A stretch of DNA of 45,553 nucleotides from Reclinomonas americana ATCC 50394 (taxonomy: Eukaryota > Jakobida > Jakobea > Jakobida). How positions within the stretch are numbered: the stretch's first letter is position 1; each line of letters starts with the position of its first letter. Of the stretch, positions 22,586 through 34,391 are shown piece after piece. The stretch spans positions 71,761-117,313 of the forward strand of contig PS015298.1 of NCBI GenBank assembly GCA_048213135.1. Direction: 5' to 3'. The notes beneath the pieces are model-generated. The model was not told the DNA's origin. It saw nothing but the letters and a program-made list of their open reading frames with translations, and made no database searches. A program made the translations under genes and the position numbers.

Positions 22586-25540
22586 TCCCTCTGTGCGTGC
22601 AGTTCACTCCATGCATTCCATTTGTGGATGCTTGTTGACCTTCTCTCTATCCAGGCACCTTTGATGACCCCATCCCACCTGTCGACTCCTACGACTTGAT
22701 GGACGCGTACCGCTTCACTGCGCCTGCGCCACCCGCGCTGTCACTGCCTCCGCCCAACTTGCCACCTCCACCACCACCACCTCCTGCACCTCCGTACGGT
22801 TACATTCCGCTGCCGGTGAAGCCGCCTCCGCCTCCTCCTCCGCCACCACCACCGCCGCCACCAGCAGCAGCAGCTGTCGCTCCGTCACCTGCTGGCGGCT
22901 TGAAACCGTCGGCGTCCACCTCGTCGCTGACCTCGAGCAGCTCGTCGGGTGATCTGGCCCGTCTGGCAGGTTCCTCTGCGGGTGCGGCTGCTGGTGGCAC
23001 CGGTGGCGCGGCGCGTGAGCAGTTGTCCAATGCTCGTGAGCCGCCGTCACTAGCGGAGCGAGTGTGGCTGGTGGGGGCGTCGGGCGCCAAGGTGCAAGTG
23101 AAGACAGCCGACTCCACCGTGTGGACCTTGGATCGAGCCAATAGTGTTGCGTGGTGCTCTTTTTGTTTTGTGCGTGGCATCGACGACATCACACTCAATG
23201 CGTGTGTGCATCTTTGGCCAGTGGAGTGATGCACAGACCGACTGGTTCTCCTTCCGGTTCGGCTCGGTGCGCCAGTTGGCGGCCGGCGATCGCAGCGGTG
23301 GCGATGGAACCATTCGACCTTCCCTCATCAAGACGCGTCACTACATGCTCCAATTGTTTGTCACCAATCCAGTGCTGTCGCGCGTGCGGGTGTTGGCCCG
23401 AGTGGCCTTGCTGGAGGCCGCCACGGAGAAGTTGGTGCGCGTCCGTGACCCCAAGACCGGCGTCGTTGACGATGGATTGGGACCGTTGCGTCTCCGCCAC
23501 CACCACCACCGCAACCGCTTCCTTTGAGTGTTGTGCTGACTGTGCGCGCGCGTGGTGTTTTGGCGCTGCAGAGCCTCGTCGGCCGACGTCAACATGGTCA
23601 GCCAGGGCGATTCACTCTTTGGCCAAACGGAAATACGATTCGCCTTCCACAGCAATGTGTACGACTCGATGCGTGTCGCGGATGTGGATGGTGGAGCCAG
23701 TTCGTCATCTTCTGCCGCGACCACTGCCACCGCTGCATCTGCGAACGATTCCGATAGCGACTCTGCAAAGTTGGCCACTCGAAAGTCACCCAAATTGAGC
23801 AAGTCGCCAAAGGCGACTGTCAGCAAGACGCCTTCGTTGCGTCCACGCACACACATATATATATGTGCCATTCTCGTGTCAAGTGCCGCTTACACCACAG
23901 TGCCGCAGAATGACGCCGCGCTTCAAACTGCGCGTCACGTACCATCTTCTGGGAATGGACGACGAAGTGCAGGAGGTCCCGTTTGCGACTGTCTTGTCGC
24001 CAATCTTTGAAATCTTGGCGCGAGCTGGCAAGGGTGGTGAGGCACACCGCGAGGCTCTTGTTCCCAGCATGCTTGTATGCAAACTCCTTGCTTTCCCCCA
24101 CTTTCTCTCTGTTTCCCATTGCAGATCGTGTGTATGCTGGCTACGCGCGCGATGAGGCACAGTACGAGGAGCAGTCGGTTGTGGTGGAACGTGACACCGC
24201 CATGGATTCACCTCGGTTTGTGGAGATGCCGGCGACACAGTCGGCTCCATCGACTCGTGCCCCCACTCCATCGCTCCCTTCAGCGGTCTCCTCGCCAGAG
24301 GCTCCCAGACCGCCTGCCATCATGGTACCGCCTGCCGCCTCGTCCTCTTCCTCTGCGCCACCCGCCAGCGCCGCGTATACAGCCGTTCCTCACGACAGTC
24401 AGCGACGAGCCGCAGACTTGTCAATTGAGAGTTTCGTGCAAGTGTATGTGTGCCCGCCCATTGTCTACTCGTTTGCTCATCGCCCGCGACTTGCAGTACC
24501 GAGGTCCATGTTGGCACCCAAGATTCCGGCACCGTCGCCGACGCTACACCTGGAACTCGACGAATTGCTGCGCCTCTTCTGGCTCAATCCCACGTTTATC
24601 GAACAAACACACCGGCGCAATGTCCTGGTGGGTTTTGTCGATCGCGTGACGCAGCTGCAGGGTTTGTCACCATCTCTACGTCGACACAGTCCGTCTCTCC
24701 CTTTCCCTTATCGTCTTGCCCACAGACGACGATCAGCAGTACCTGTTGGCCCTGTTGCGTGCACGACTGCCTAACCTGTTTGCGAGTGTGGCTTCGTACG
24801 GTTCGGCGCCTGGATTTGGTAGTTCGATTGGTGGTGTTGGTGTTGGTGGCAGCAGCAGCAGCAGTAGTGGTGGTGTCGGTGGTGGTGGTGGTGGTGGTGG
24901 TGGCGGTGGCGGCGGAGGAGGGGGGAGGGGGAGGGGGAGGAGGAGGGAGGGGGTGGTATCGGAGGTGCAGGTGGCAGCGGTGGAGTGAGCGGTCTGCATC
25001 TCATGTCGTCGCAACGAGGCGCCTCGTCGGGCGGTGCAGACGATTTCTCCCGACTGCTGATTGAGACGCCACCACCACCACCGCCGTCGTCGCAGACAGT
25101 GCCACCTCCACCTCCGCTAGCTCCACCGCTCCCGTCTTCTCTGTCGTATGATGCACCAATGCGGCAGCAACTCCTGCAGCCGTCTCTCCAACTGACGACG
25201 ACACCGGTTCGCAATCCTCCGCTGACGCAGCGGCCGACAGATGCGCTGAACCCGCCGCGCGGTCAGGCGCCTCCATCGTTCTCCGGAACAACGTCGTCGT
25301 CATCGGCGGCCCATCCAGCGGGCGCGCCATACGACGATGATCGGAGTGCTGGTGAACAGTCCATGCTGAATGGCATGGAACGGTTTGTGTTGCTCCCGAC
25401 TCGCGCTCTCTTTCCCCGTATTTTGTCGCTGACATGGGTGGTGTCGGGGCAGGAAACGATCGTATTCTTCCGCGGTGTCGTCGTACTTGGTAAATGTGGG
25501 TGACGACCTGGGCGACAGTATTGATGATGATGGTGCGTGA
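22201..25540 (+). CDS. Putative transcription factor, paralogue of the gene at 34392 (probable frameshift in G tract)
   Basis: Exons: 22201-22444, 22655-23145, 23222-23484, 23572-23835, 23909-24036, 24125-24661, 24726-25382, 25453-25540 (TGA). About 890 residues. Start ATGGCG at 22201. Order: Ser-, Gln- and His-rich N-terminus; Pro-rich tract (22740-22870); a conserved core (23040-24036) with WFSFRFGSV, IKTRHYMLQLFV, VRVLARVALLEAATEKLV, EIRFAFHSN and PRFKLRVTYHLLG...LSPIFEILAR; a helical segment (LHLELDELLRLFWLNPTF); a poly-Gly tract; and a basic-acidic tail. The beta-strand-rich core recalls Ig-fold DNA-binding domains (Rel, velvet or CudA type), but I do not recognise it as any one of them. 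Frame changes between 24919 and 24955 in a G-rich run: the exons sum to 2672 bases, one short of a multiple of 3. Nuclear function is inferred. Three of its introns start GTTGCG. Confidence 0.7.
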
Positions 25541-25942
25541 AGATCCTCACGAACCGTGACAGCTTTTTGTCACCGCTTACCAATGGTGCTGCTTCGCAAC
25601 AGACTGGATGCCGCCAACAAAGCGCGCGAACACTGCCGTTGGCATGAGTGGAGCGGGTGGCAGTGACCACCGATCACAGTGGCGAGATAACGAGGGCGTG
25701 TTTGACAATATTGCGGGCGCTGGTACCGGTCTGCACTTCCGATCGCAGCAACCGCCGCCAGCCGGCCAATCTTCTCCCCCGGCGCCGCCATTGCCTCCTC
25801 CTCCTACAGGCCCGTTTAGCTCGCCACCTTCTCGGCACTCCAATTCACCGGGAGGCACACGACCGGAGAATAAGGGTGGTTGATATGGAGGACGGTGTGC
25901 GACAGACAATACAGTTCTTGTTTATGTGTGCAGAGTGGGGTT
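25541..25942. other. Convergent intergenic region
   Basis: Space of 402 bases between the stop codons of the plus-strand regulator and the minus-strand vWA-GTPase gene. It must hold both 3' UTRs. Short open frames here are Pro/Ser-rich but have no recognisable product. Confidence 0.6.
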
Positions 25943-28900
25943 TTAAAGGTACTCCTCCTCGTCGTCCTGCCGTGCCATGATGGCATCCAGCTCTCTGCGC
26001 ACGACTCCACGCCAGGCCGCGTTCATGCGTGCCTTCGCCTCGTCCCAGCTGGAATCCAGCAGTGCAAGGTCCGTCACTCCCATCTCGTCGCTCAGCAGCC
26101 ACTCGACCAAGGTCTCGGCGATCTCGGGCTTCAAGTTCCTGTGCTTTGTGCACCAGACTGCGCGATACAGAGGCGCAACAGTGAATATGTGTGTGCCAAG
26201 ACAGACAAAAACAAACGAAAGCAGACAAACCATGGAATGCGTCGCGAACGGGTGTTGACGGCTGCAGCTGCAACTCCATTGGCACTGAGGCCTCGCTGGC
26301 CGAGTCGGGATCTCGGACGCGGCTAGGGCCTCGTACGCTGGCGGTTGGTACAGCCGGCACAGGTGCCGATGGCGCCGGCGCCGTCCGAGCAGCAGACGAC
26401 GCAAACATGAAGTTACCGGAGCCGAAGGGTGCGGAGGCGGCGGTGCTTGCGCTTCCAGCCGAACCGGCCGGGAGCCAGGAGCTGCCCGACGCGCGCACTG
26501 GAGTGGTCGGCGAGTGGGACGTCACCGAGGCCACATCGCTCTGCGGTGGCGTCACGGTGCCGTTGGCGCTCGAGTGCGACGGCGTGGATGCAGGTGATGC
26601 AAAGTTAAAGCTCGGGCGTGCCCAGGCACCAGCCATTCCGGCGGCACCCGCGCCACCAAATGGACTGGCAATCACTGGTGCCGGCACCGGCGGCTGCGCA
26701 AATACCGGTGCCGACGGCTGTTGCGCAAACATGGGAGCAGACGGCGGCGCCTGCTCCGACTGGCGACGACCACCGCGAGCGCTGAGGGGTGCAGCGGCCA
26801 TGTTCACTCGCGCACTCGGCAGTGACGCCTCCGAATCGGCGTCAGCGTCAAATTCGGCACCGCGGCGACTGACTGCCGAAGACGGTCGCTCACCCTCCGC
26901 CCCCTGATGGCGGCTGACTGCCGACGATGGTCGCTGTCGACGGGCACGCTTGCGAAGCTGGCCCTTCACCAAGGCCTCAGCAGCGGACAGTGCGTGCATC
27001 AGCGGCTCCAGAACGAGCACTTCCGCTCCCTGATCGCGGTACGAGTTCGGCCCAGTGTACGACACGGTGGGGTAGATGCTGGCGCGGGTGATGCCACTCT
27101 CCTTGGCGAACCTTTCCAGCGTCTTGTCCACCAAGTCACTCTCGAGAGCGCGGATGGCGTTCTTGTTTCGCAAGCGCGGGTCGACCAAGTCCATGCCGGC
27201 CAGAACCACCATCGGCTGCAGGCCCTGTTCGCCGAGAAGCTGGCCCAACTCGCGCAACGCCCACATCTTGTCCTCCTGGCCCAGCATGTTCACGTGGCAG
27301 CACAGAATGACGCCATGCACACGGTGAGCAACGCCGCCCTTCCACAACGTCGCTTTGTCCAGATCGTCGTCGAAGCGGAACCCGTCCGGCAGGGTGCCTC
27401 CCACCAGGGCGCTCGTCACGTCGTTCGAGTAGTTGGTGTTTGTCGGCCTTTCTGGTTCGCGGTACACGCCTTCGGCGTTGCCGGGTTTGCGGATTGCGTC
27501 CGAGTGGTAGCCCTGGTGTGTGTGCACACAGCAGTCAGGGGCATGCACCTCGAGCAGTGGGTCGCGCACGACAGCTCTCAACACTCACCCAGCAGTCAAT
27601 CAGGTTCAGATGGTCCGCCACGGCGTAGGTGACCTTTTTCTGCGTCACACCATCATCCGACGGGCAGCTCGGCGCGACCGAGAAGAAGCGGTTGTTCAGT
27701 GCGCTGGCCATGGTGTTGATGGTGGCACTCTTTGCGCCATTCTATCACACCAACACACATGGAAAAAATCAGCAACGACGAGCGTCGTGTGGTGGGTGGT
27801 CGCAGGCGTGCAACGCAACTCGGAGACCGACAAACAGAATGTTGTAGGCACCCACTTCAGCGGGGCAGTTGTGCTGGTACTCGTTGATGGTCGCCAGAAT
27901 AGTGTCACGCTCCGCCTCCAGGCTTTGTTGAGAGATGCGAGGTGCTGCGGTATACACAGGTGAGCGACGAAGATGCACATGATCAACGGTGGATGAGAAA
28001 CGCACCAGGGAGTGTGTAAAAATCGGTCTCGTCCGAGTACGAAGTCCGTGTGTTATCTGCACGAATGCCTTGCACGCGCAGCGTCACCAGTTCATTGGCC
28101 GGCAGCCCGCTCACCCAGTACTCGTTGATGCTCACGTCGGCTTCGCCCACAATCTTCCAATGCACTGTGGCAGAAGCCGTTCGACGTGAGTGCGACTGAA
28201 CGCTAAGTGGGTGTGCTGCGACACAATACCTCGCATTTTGCTGTCGGGCCCACGGTTTCGCACTTTGCGCTCAATGTGGATCCTGTCGAGGTTGAAGTCC
28301 AGCAGCGACCCGCTCGGCATCGAGAACTTGAGCATCAGCTCAGTCGATGTGCGGTTTCCAGTGGTCACCGAGGGGCTGTGAACAGTGGACGATGAGCAAC
28401 GAGCTCGACGACGACAACGAGGGCTCAAACAAACACACCATGCATTGCTGGTGACAGACGCCGGGCCAAACAACTTCTCGACCTGCTCACGCGAGTCGAC
28501 GAAGAATGTGTTGCGCTGCGAGGTGCCAAGCAGCTTGATGTCCTCACGCGCAGCGTCGTCGCGAGGGGCGTGCAGAGCGAACACCACAGTCGGGATCTTG
28601 GCGTCGTGCAGCGAGCAGTTGGCCTCCATCTTGGCAATCTGCGGGAATGGCAGTGCGCCTGCACGTGAAGTACTTGTTGTCAGATCGAGGAAAGCAACGA
28701 CGACAAAGCAGCTGCGCGCAAGGCAAGTGGACACCAACCTACAGTCACCAACACCACGAGGCTCTTCGGGTTTTGTCGCGCGCACGTGCCCAGGTGTTGC
28801 GCAGCGATCTTGATAGCGCTGGCCACACCGGCATTCTTGGTGGCCGCCACAGCCTCGTCGCCCTCCACATCCAGAGGCGGCTCGTTATAGTCCTCAGCGC

Positions 28901-29267
28901 GCGCCGCAAAGTCAAACAGTGGCTGGCGATCGTTGGTGAGCACTTGGAAGTTCACCGCCGGCGTGTGCTGGCCATACAGCACCACCGAGAAGTTGACAGA
29001 GCGCGGATCAGTAGGATCCAGACGCGAATGGCTCAACAGCATGCGCACGATGCTCTTGACGGTCAGCACCTCCCATGCCATCGGCAAGCACTGTACGTAG
29101 CGAGGAGCACACACAAGGAAATCGTCAGAGGCCAGCGAGAATGCAATCACAGAGGAGAGAGTGTTTGATGGGAAGCAGAACGCAACAAGGACGATGTTGG
29201 TGCTCTCGCTGAGTGGCGGGAGCACAATGCTCTGCAGGCGTTGATGTTCATCGCCGGCAATATCCAT
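25943..29267 (-). CDS. vWA-like/FN3/IFI44-like GTPase paralogue A (degenerate nucleotide-binding motifs)
   Basis: Exons (descending): 29267-29187, 29090-28739, 28658-28439, 28375-28230, 28164-28006, 27944-27820, 27741-27589, 27512-26231, 26157-25943. They total 2733 bases, 910 residues plus TAA. Order: vWA-like domain (NIVL, VNFSVVLYGQ, GVASAIKIAAQHL, SLVVLVTVG, KIPTVVFAL) lacking DxSxS; a beta-rich linker; an FN3 domain (VHWKIVGEADVSINEYWV...TDFYTLP); an IFI44-like G domain; a long Ala/Pro/Ser-rich tail; and a C-terminal motif ETLVEWLL...RRELDAIM. The P-loop, split by an intron, reads GLRNGAKS, without the Gly before Lys. The G4 site is AGMD instead of (N/S)KxD; G3 is DCWG. It matches the plus-strand neighbour across its length. 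Weak or absent GTPase activity is inferred. Cytosolic: no signal peptide or membrane segment is visible. Confidence 0.82.
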
Positions 29268-29919
29268 GGCAGTCAAAGTGGTTCTCTCTCCGCGGCAGAA
29301 GTGGAAATGTGTGGAAACAACCTGTCATCGACAACAGTGCCATGTCGGATCGCAAACATATCCGGCTGACGACTGCCGGCACCTGTTGTCCGCTGCGCGT
29401 CTCCCGGACACGTTGGCAGCCGCGGAGCTGGAGGGTGCCGCAGGCGAGGAAGATGAAGAGTGCGTACTTGCAACAAGCGCTAGCGATCATCGATTCTATA
29501 CGTGTTTTTGAAACAAAACCCGCTTGCAGCTCACGCGCACAGGCGCGCACGCACTGAGAGGAGGAGGGAAAGGGCAAGGAAGGGGATAGATGGTAGCGGG
29601 GCGCAGTCGCAGGGTTGACTTCTGCCGGGTCGCAACGATATCGTCAGCCGGGAATGCAATTGTTCGCGTCCTGTCGAAAAGATGGAAATGCACACGCGCA
29701 CTGCGCGTACTGCCCGGCAAACTGAGGACACGTGCTCTTCCCCCTCCCATCACTGCGTTGCCCATTGACGCAAGTGAGCACACCTTGCGACTCTTGGTGT
29801 ATTTGCATGTCCAGTCGTATTCGGATCAATTGCGAACCCGGCGTGTCCCGTCGCGCGGCACATTTCCTGTCACACAACTCGCTTTTTCTCTGTGTCTGCT
29901 GAGCACTTGCAACGCGAAC
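29268..29919. promoter_or_regulatory. Divergent promoter between the two vWA-FN3-GTPase paralogues
   Basis: 652 bases separating start codons at 29267 (minus) and 29920 (plus). It must contain both promoters and 5' UTRs, so the pair may be co-regulated. It has no low-complexity tract, unlike most non-coding DNA here. I found no convincing conserved gene or clear TATA element in it. Confidence 0.55.
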
Positions 29920-32900
29920 ATGGCTGCTCTCGAACCCGTTGTACCCGACTTCGTCGCCGCAGACGACCTTCGTGCACCGCCACCAGCGCCCCGGCTGTTG
30001 CCGGCGCCTCCTCTGGTCCTCGAGCTCACCGAGGCGGACCAGCTGCGACTGGCGGAGAAGTTCACTGGACCGGCATCGCAGACGGCTGATGTGGTGGTCG
30101 TTGCGTGCGATGTACAGAGAGAAGAAGGGATGAGGGATGGGGGGAGGGGAGAGCGTGAACGTTTACTTCGCTTGTCTTCTTGTCGGCTGTCCTACTTTGC
30201 TGTGTGTTCGTGGAGGAGCAAGATCGGTGAAGTAAGGAGTTGGAGTCAGGAGTCGTCTCTCTCTCTCTCTCTCTCTCTCTCCATCATGCTTCTCTTATTC
30301 TTCTTCTCCGCGCGTGTGTGTGTGTTTGTTGTTGTCAGATTGTCCTTCTGCTCCCTCAACACTGCGTGGAGTGCAGACACGCACCTCGTGATCCTTCTTC
30401 TCTCTCTCTGTAGGTGTGCGTGTTTGTGTGTGTTGTCAGAGTGACTTTGTCTGTTTTTGACCGCGTTGCCACTTGTACGCCTTTCATCTTATTGCTTGTG
30501 TGCACGTCGTCAGAGTGACATCTCCCCCGTCTCTTCCCCTNNNNNNNNNNNNNNNNNNNNGTCACTCTATCGCGCCTTTCTTCTCATCCATGTTGTCAGA
30601 GCTTGTCGTGTTGTCTGCTGCTTGCTCACTACTTCATCCCCACTCTTCCAGGCCTTTCCGAACGGCGCCAACACCAACCTCAAGCTGACCCAGCACTTGT
30701 ACCGCGTCCTCGCTACATGCCTCAACCTCGATGAATCGAATCGCGCCGGCACTGCGCTTGCCGTCGTGTACTACGGCAGCGAGTTCCCGGATGGCGCTCG
30801 GGTGGAGACTGAGCTGACTTCGAACTCACGGTATCACCTGGAGCGTGCTGCCGGTTGCGTCTTGATCAGCGAAGGACTTGTTCATCATCTTCGGTGTGTC
30901 TCACCTTGTGCGATTCACAGTCATGGAGAAGAACCCGGCTGCCACCTCCACGCACATTCACAAGGCCATTGACGTCAGCCACAATCACATGTTGGGCCAG
31001 GAGCCTGGTCGCCGCAAATTTGTTGTGCTGGTGGTCAATGGTACGCTGTTCGACGCACTTCCTCCTTTCTACGCTGCGTGGTGATTGTGCTGCTTACATC
31101 GCATCGCTCTGCCGTGAGCAGGTGACATCCAGGACGCATCGGCTGCTGAGCGCCACGCTTCCAACCTTCACACTGCCAGAGTGACGACTGTCGCTTTTGT
31201 CCTCGGTGCTGATGCATGCCGCAGTGCTGCAGTGGAGGAGGCACTGCGTCCAGTGATCTCCGCCGACTGCTTGTTCCGCGCAGAGCGACTCGAGGAGATC
31301 GAGTTCCTCTTTGGCAAGACCTCCACCGTCGTTCGCCCGGTGCCACAGATCGAGGCACACAATCGCACCTCGTCCAAGCTGGAGCTGCGCTTCAAGATGA
31401 GCTCCGATCAGAGCGCGGCTGGAGCCGTGAAGTCTTTTGAGCTGGAGCGCCGCATTCGCGGAAGTCCCATGGAGGTGTCATCGGCATCAGCTGCTGCTGG
31501 TGAGTGTTTCCTAGAGAGTTGGATACTCTCTTGCGTTTGCGAGATACTGACCGGAATTTCCTCTTCAGATGACGCTTCTGGTTCTCAGGCCCGTGTGGGA
31601 GAACGTTGCGTCTGTACGGTAGTGGTTCTTTGCCTCTTGTCTTTTGCTCACTGCATGACTACTTGAACAGCCAAGTGGGTGGAGTTTGGAAGTGTGGCAG
31701 CCAACATCAACGAGATGCACATTGAGCACCTGGCACCTGACGAGCTGCTGGTGCTGCGGGCATGCGCCGTCTTTGAGGACGGCACACAGTCGCCTTGGTC
31801 GCCAGTGACAGAGTACCGCACGCTGTCCAGTTGCGTTCGCTAGAGAGGTTTTGCTTCATTGATGTTCGCAGTTGTGAACTCATGCATAACTAATATGCAG
31901 GGCCTCGCCTGCGCGCTGAGGACTTGCCTGACTACCGGCAGGCCTTGGTGGCGCGCGTTGAGAACTTTGCCCGCGACCGCCATGCCATTGTGCCGTACAA
32001 TGTGCTCCTTTTCGGAAACATGGGAGCGGGCAAGTCATCCACCGTCATCACCACGATGAGTGCCATGAAGGGCAAGTTCGTGGCGGCCGCGACGGCACGC
32101 AAGCAAAACGGCACTGTCACGTTCACCAACTCTGACTATTCGGTGGTCGACGACTGTGTGTATCTGCATGATGTGTGGGTGCGTGCATTCGCTTGTGCTG
32201 TCTCGGTGATTGACAACCACTGCTATTGTATTCACACTTAGCTTGTGGTTGCAGGGCTACGACGCCAGGATGTACACCAAGGAAGTGACAGAAGACCTTA
32301 TCAATGGTACTCTCCCAGACGGGTTCGACTGCCGCCACAAGGGCAAACCTGCAGCGGCTGCAAGTGGCAGTCATGTGCGCGGCAGCGGTCGTCTTGCGCA
32401 CGCCAATTCGGAGCCGGAGGACGATGTGCTCGAGAGCTGCTTGGCAACGCACATGCACTCAGCCATGGTCGTCTTTGAGGCTGACTCGTTGGACAATGGC
32501 CTTAAGCGCGCGGACCTGAAGGAGATGCTGGCGCTGCTCACTCGCCACGGTTAGCACGTTGTTTCTTTCATGATTTTTCATCCGTTTCTCGCTCACCTTC
32601 TGTTATACACAGACTTGCAGTTTGTCGTTCTGCTGAGCAAGCTCGACATCATTGACCCGCGCCTGGCAGGCCACAACGCCATTCTGGCTCTGGACAGTGA
32701 CATTGTCGCCAAGGCCATGGAGGACTTTGCCGAGCGCGTCGGCATCCCTCTCGGCTGCGTGTACCCAGTTGTCAACTTCAGTGGCCCCAACGCGTATCCC
32801 GATCTCGGCAGCGAGGTGCTTGTACTCGAGGCGCTGCTCGGTGCACTGGAGTTGGCGGACGGCTACTGCGTCACTCAGCGCCGGGCCGCTGCGGCCCAGC

Positions 32901-33618
32901 TGGTTCACGGCCACGTTGGAGATGCCGACATGCAGTTTGCATTGAACACCGTGCGCAGCAGAGGCGTTGATGTGCCCGCCGCGTTGGTGCAGGCTGCACA
33001 GCAGACAGACGACTTGCGAGCGCTGGTGAATCACCTGGTGCGCGAGTGCGGCTACGACGCGGCCATGAAGGATGTGTTCGATGTGCCCAAGGCGGACGAG
33101 CAGGAGAGGGCGGTGGTGGCTGCGCCCATGCCAGCAGCGTCTGCTCCGTACCAGCCCAACGTTGCTGCCGGTGGTGGGTGGAACGCCAGGCCTTTTGCCG
33201 CACCGGTACCGGCACCGTCGTATGTGCCGCCGTATGCCGGCGGCTACTCGGCTCCAGTCAAGCCTGGCAACACGACTCCATTGTCGGTGCCGAATTTGGA
33301 TGACGTCGACGGTTTCGCGCCTGAGAGCGATGTCGGCGGCTGGTTGGGCAGTTGCGTTTTGCGATAGCATCACCATGTCACTCCCATGCAACAGATTGCT
33401 CACTTTTGTCTTGTCCACCAGCTCTTTGCGACCGGAACAGGCACTGGAACCGGGATAGTGTCGACGAACTGGTGGAGTGGCTGCTTGAGAGGGACATCTC
33501 CTCGCTGCAGGCACTGTACCGGCAATGGTCGACGGTAATGAGCAACGGCCCTACCGTGGATCGTTCCGTGTGCCAGAGCATTTACGGAGAGCTGGACGCC
33601 ATCATCACCATGTCGTGA
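29920..33618 (+). CDS. vWA-like/FN3/IFI44-like GTPase paralogue B (intact P-loop)
   Basis: Exons: 29920-30099, 30652-30853, 30921-31040, 31122-31499, 31569-31604, 31671-31829, 31901-32178, 32255-32549, 32613-33350, 33422-33618. They total 2583 bases, 860 residues plus TGA. Start ATGGCT at 29920. Order: Pro-rich leader; vWA-like domain (ADVVV, TALAVVYYGS, TSTHIHKAID, KFVVLVVNGDIQD, VTTVAFVLGADA), where the MIDAS DxSxS is missing but the Thr and the late Asp remain; FN3 (PKWVEFGSVAANINEMHI...YRTLS); and a G domain with GNMGAGKS (32014-32037), G3 DVWG across an intron, and SKLD (32636-32647). The stretch SEVLVLEALLGALELAD resembles the end of the vertebrate IFI44 G domain. A Pro-rich linker and the ELVEWLL...GELDAI C-terminal motif follow. 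Likely a GTP-binding signalling or assembly protein; the partner is unknown. Confidence 0.84.
30100..30651 (+). other. Large first intron of paralogue B with a 20-N gap
   Basis: Starts GTTGCGTG and ends TTCCAG. It contains CT runs, TG runs and the gap 30541-30560. A unit like TTGTCAGAGTGAC recurs (near 30440, 30510 and 30593). No gene is seen. Confidence 0.7.
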
Positions 33619-34391
33619 AACGAACACCCACTAGTATCTGTAAAATGAAGAAGATGTGCTTGCTGCAGATGCGCAAGGGGAGGGGAGGGGAGGGAAGGAG
33701 AGAGGGGAGAGTGAGAAAAAGGCCGAAAACAACAACAGCTTGAAGACTGGCGACAACAACAACAACTTTACTAATCCAAACAGCAGCAGCTGCATGATGA
33801 TCACCATCTTGTTTGTAGTAGTCGCATGCAAGACAACAACAACAACAATTCANNNNNNNNNNNNNNNNNNNNNNNNNNNNNNNNNNNNNNNNNNNNNNNN
33901 NNNNCCGTGTACGTTCGCAGAAAACGCTACTATGCGTCTTATGCAAGTGCGTCAAATCCACTGGTCAACCACGCTTATGCGGTGAAGATCGCAGTTCTCG
34001 ACTTGTTCGGAGCTCCGAGAGCGAACACACACACACAAGGAACCTGCTGCTGCCTCAAGACTGGTGTTCGTGTTGATGTTTTGGATACGGTTGAATTGCT
34101 TGTTTGTTGGTGAATGAATTGCAGTGTTTGTATGCGATGAGGTTTTGATTGGGCTTGATCCCCAAGTTGCTAGTTTTGCAACTGAGCGTATGAATTGCAA
34201 AAGCTTTGCGTTGTCTTGGTGAAGTGGACAAACTTTGTCCCGTCCACAAACACACTCGCAGCAGCATAGTAAGCCGCGCACACACGCACGCAGAGCTCCA
34301 CCTCCCTCTCTGCCTCTTCCATCCTCCGCGCGCACACACGCATTTTCATCGTCACCAAAGTGCCGCGTGACTCGTGACCCCGACACACACG
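33619..34391. other. Intergenic region with a 52-N gap (33853-33904)
   Basis: Between the stop of paralogue B and the start of the second regulator gene. It holds a GGGGA-rich stretch (33680-33715), CAA repeats, the gap, and mixed sequence that must include the promoter of the downstream gene. No further gene could be supported. Confidence 0.65.

Noticed and set aside
24440-24497. An extra small intron in regulator A
   Set aside because: A donor GTTTCG with acceptor TTGCAG would keep frame, but the stretch also reads open without it and there is nothing to choose between them; left unspliced.
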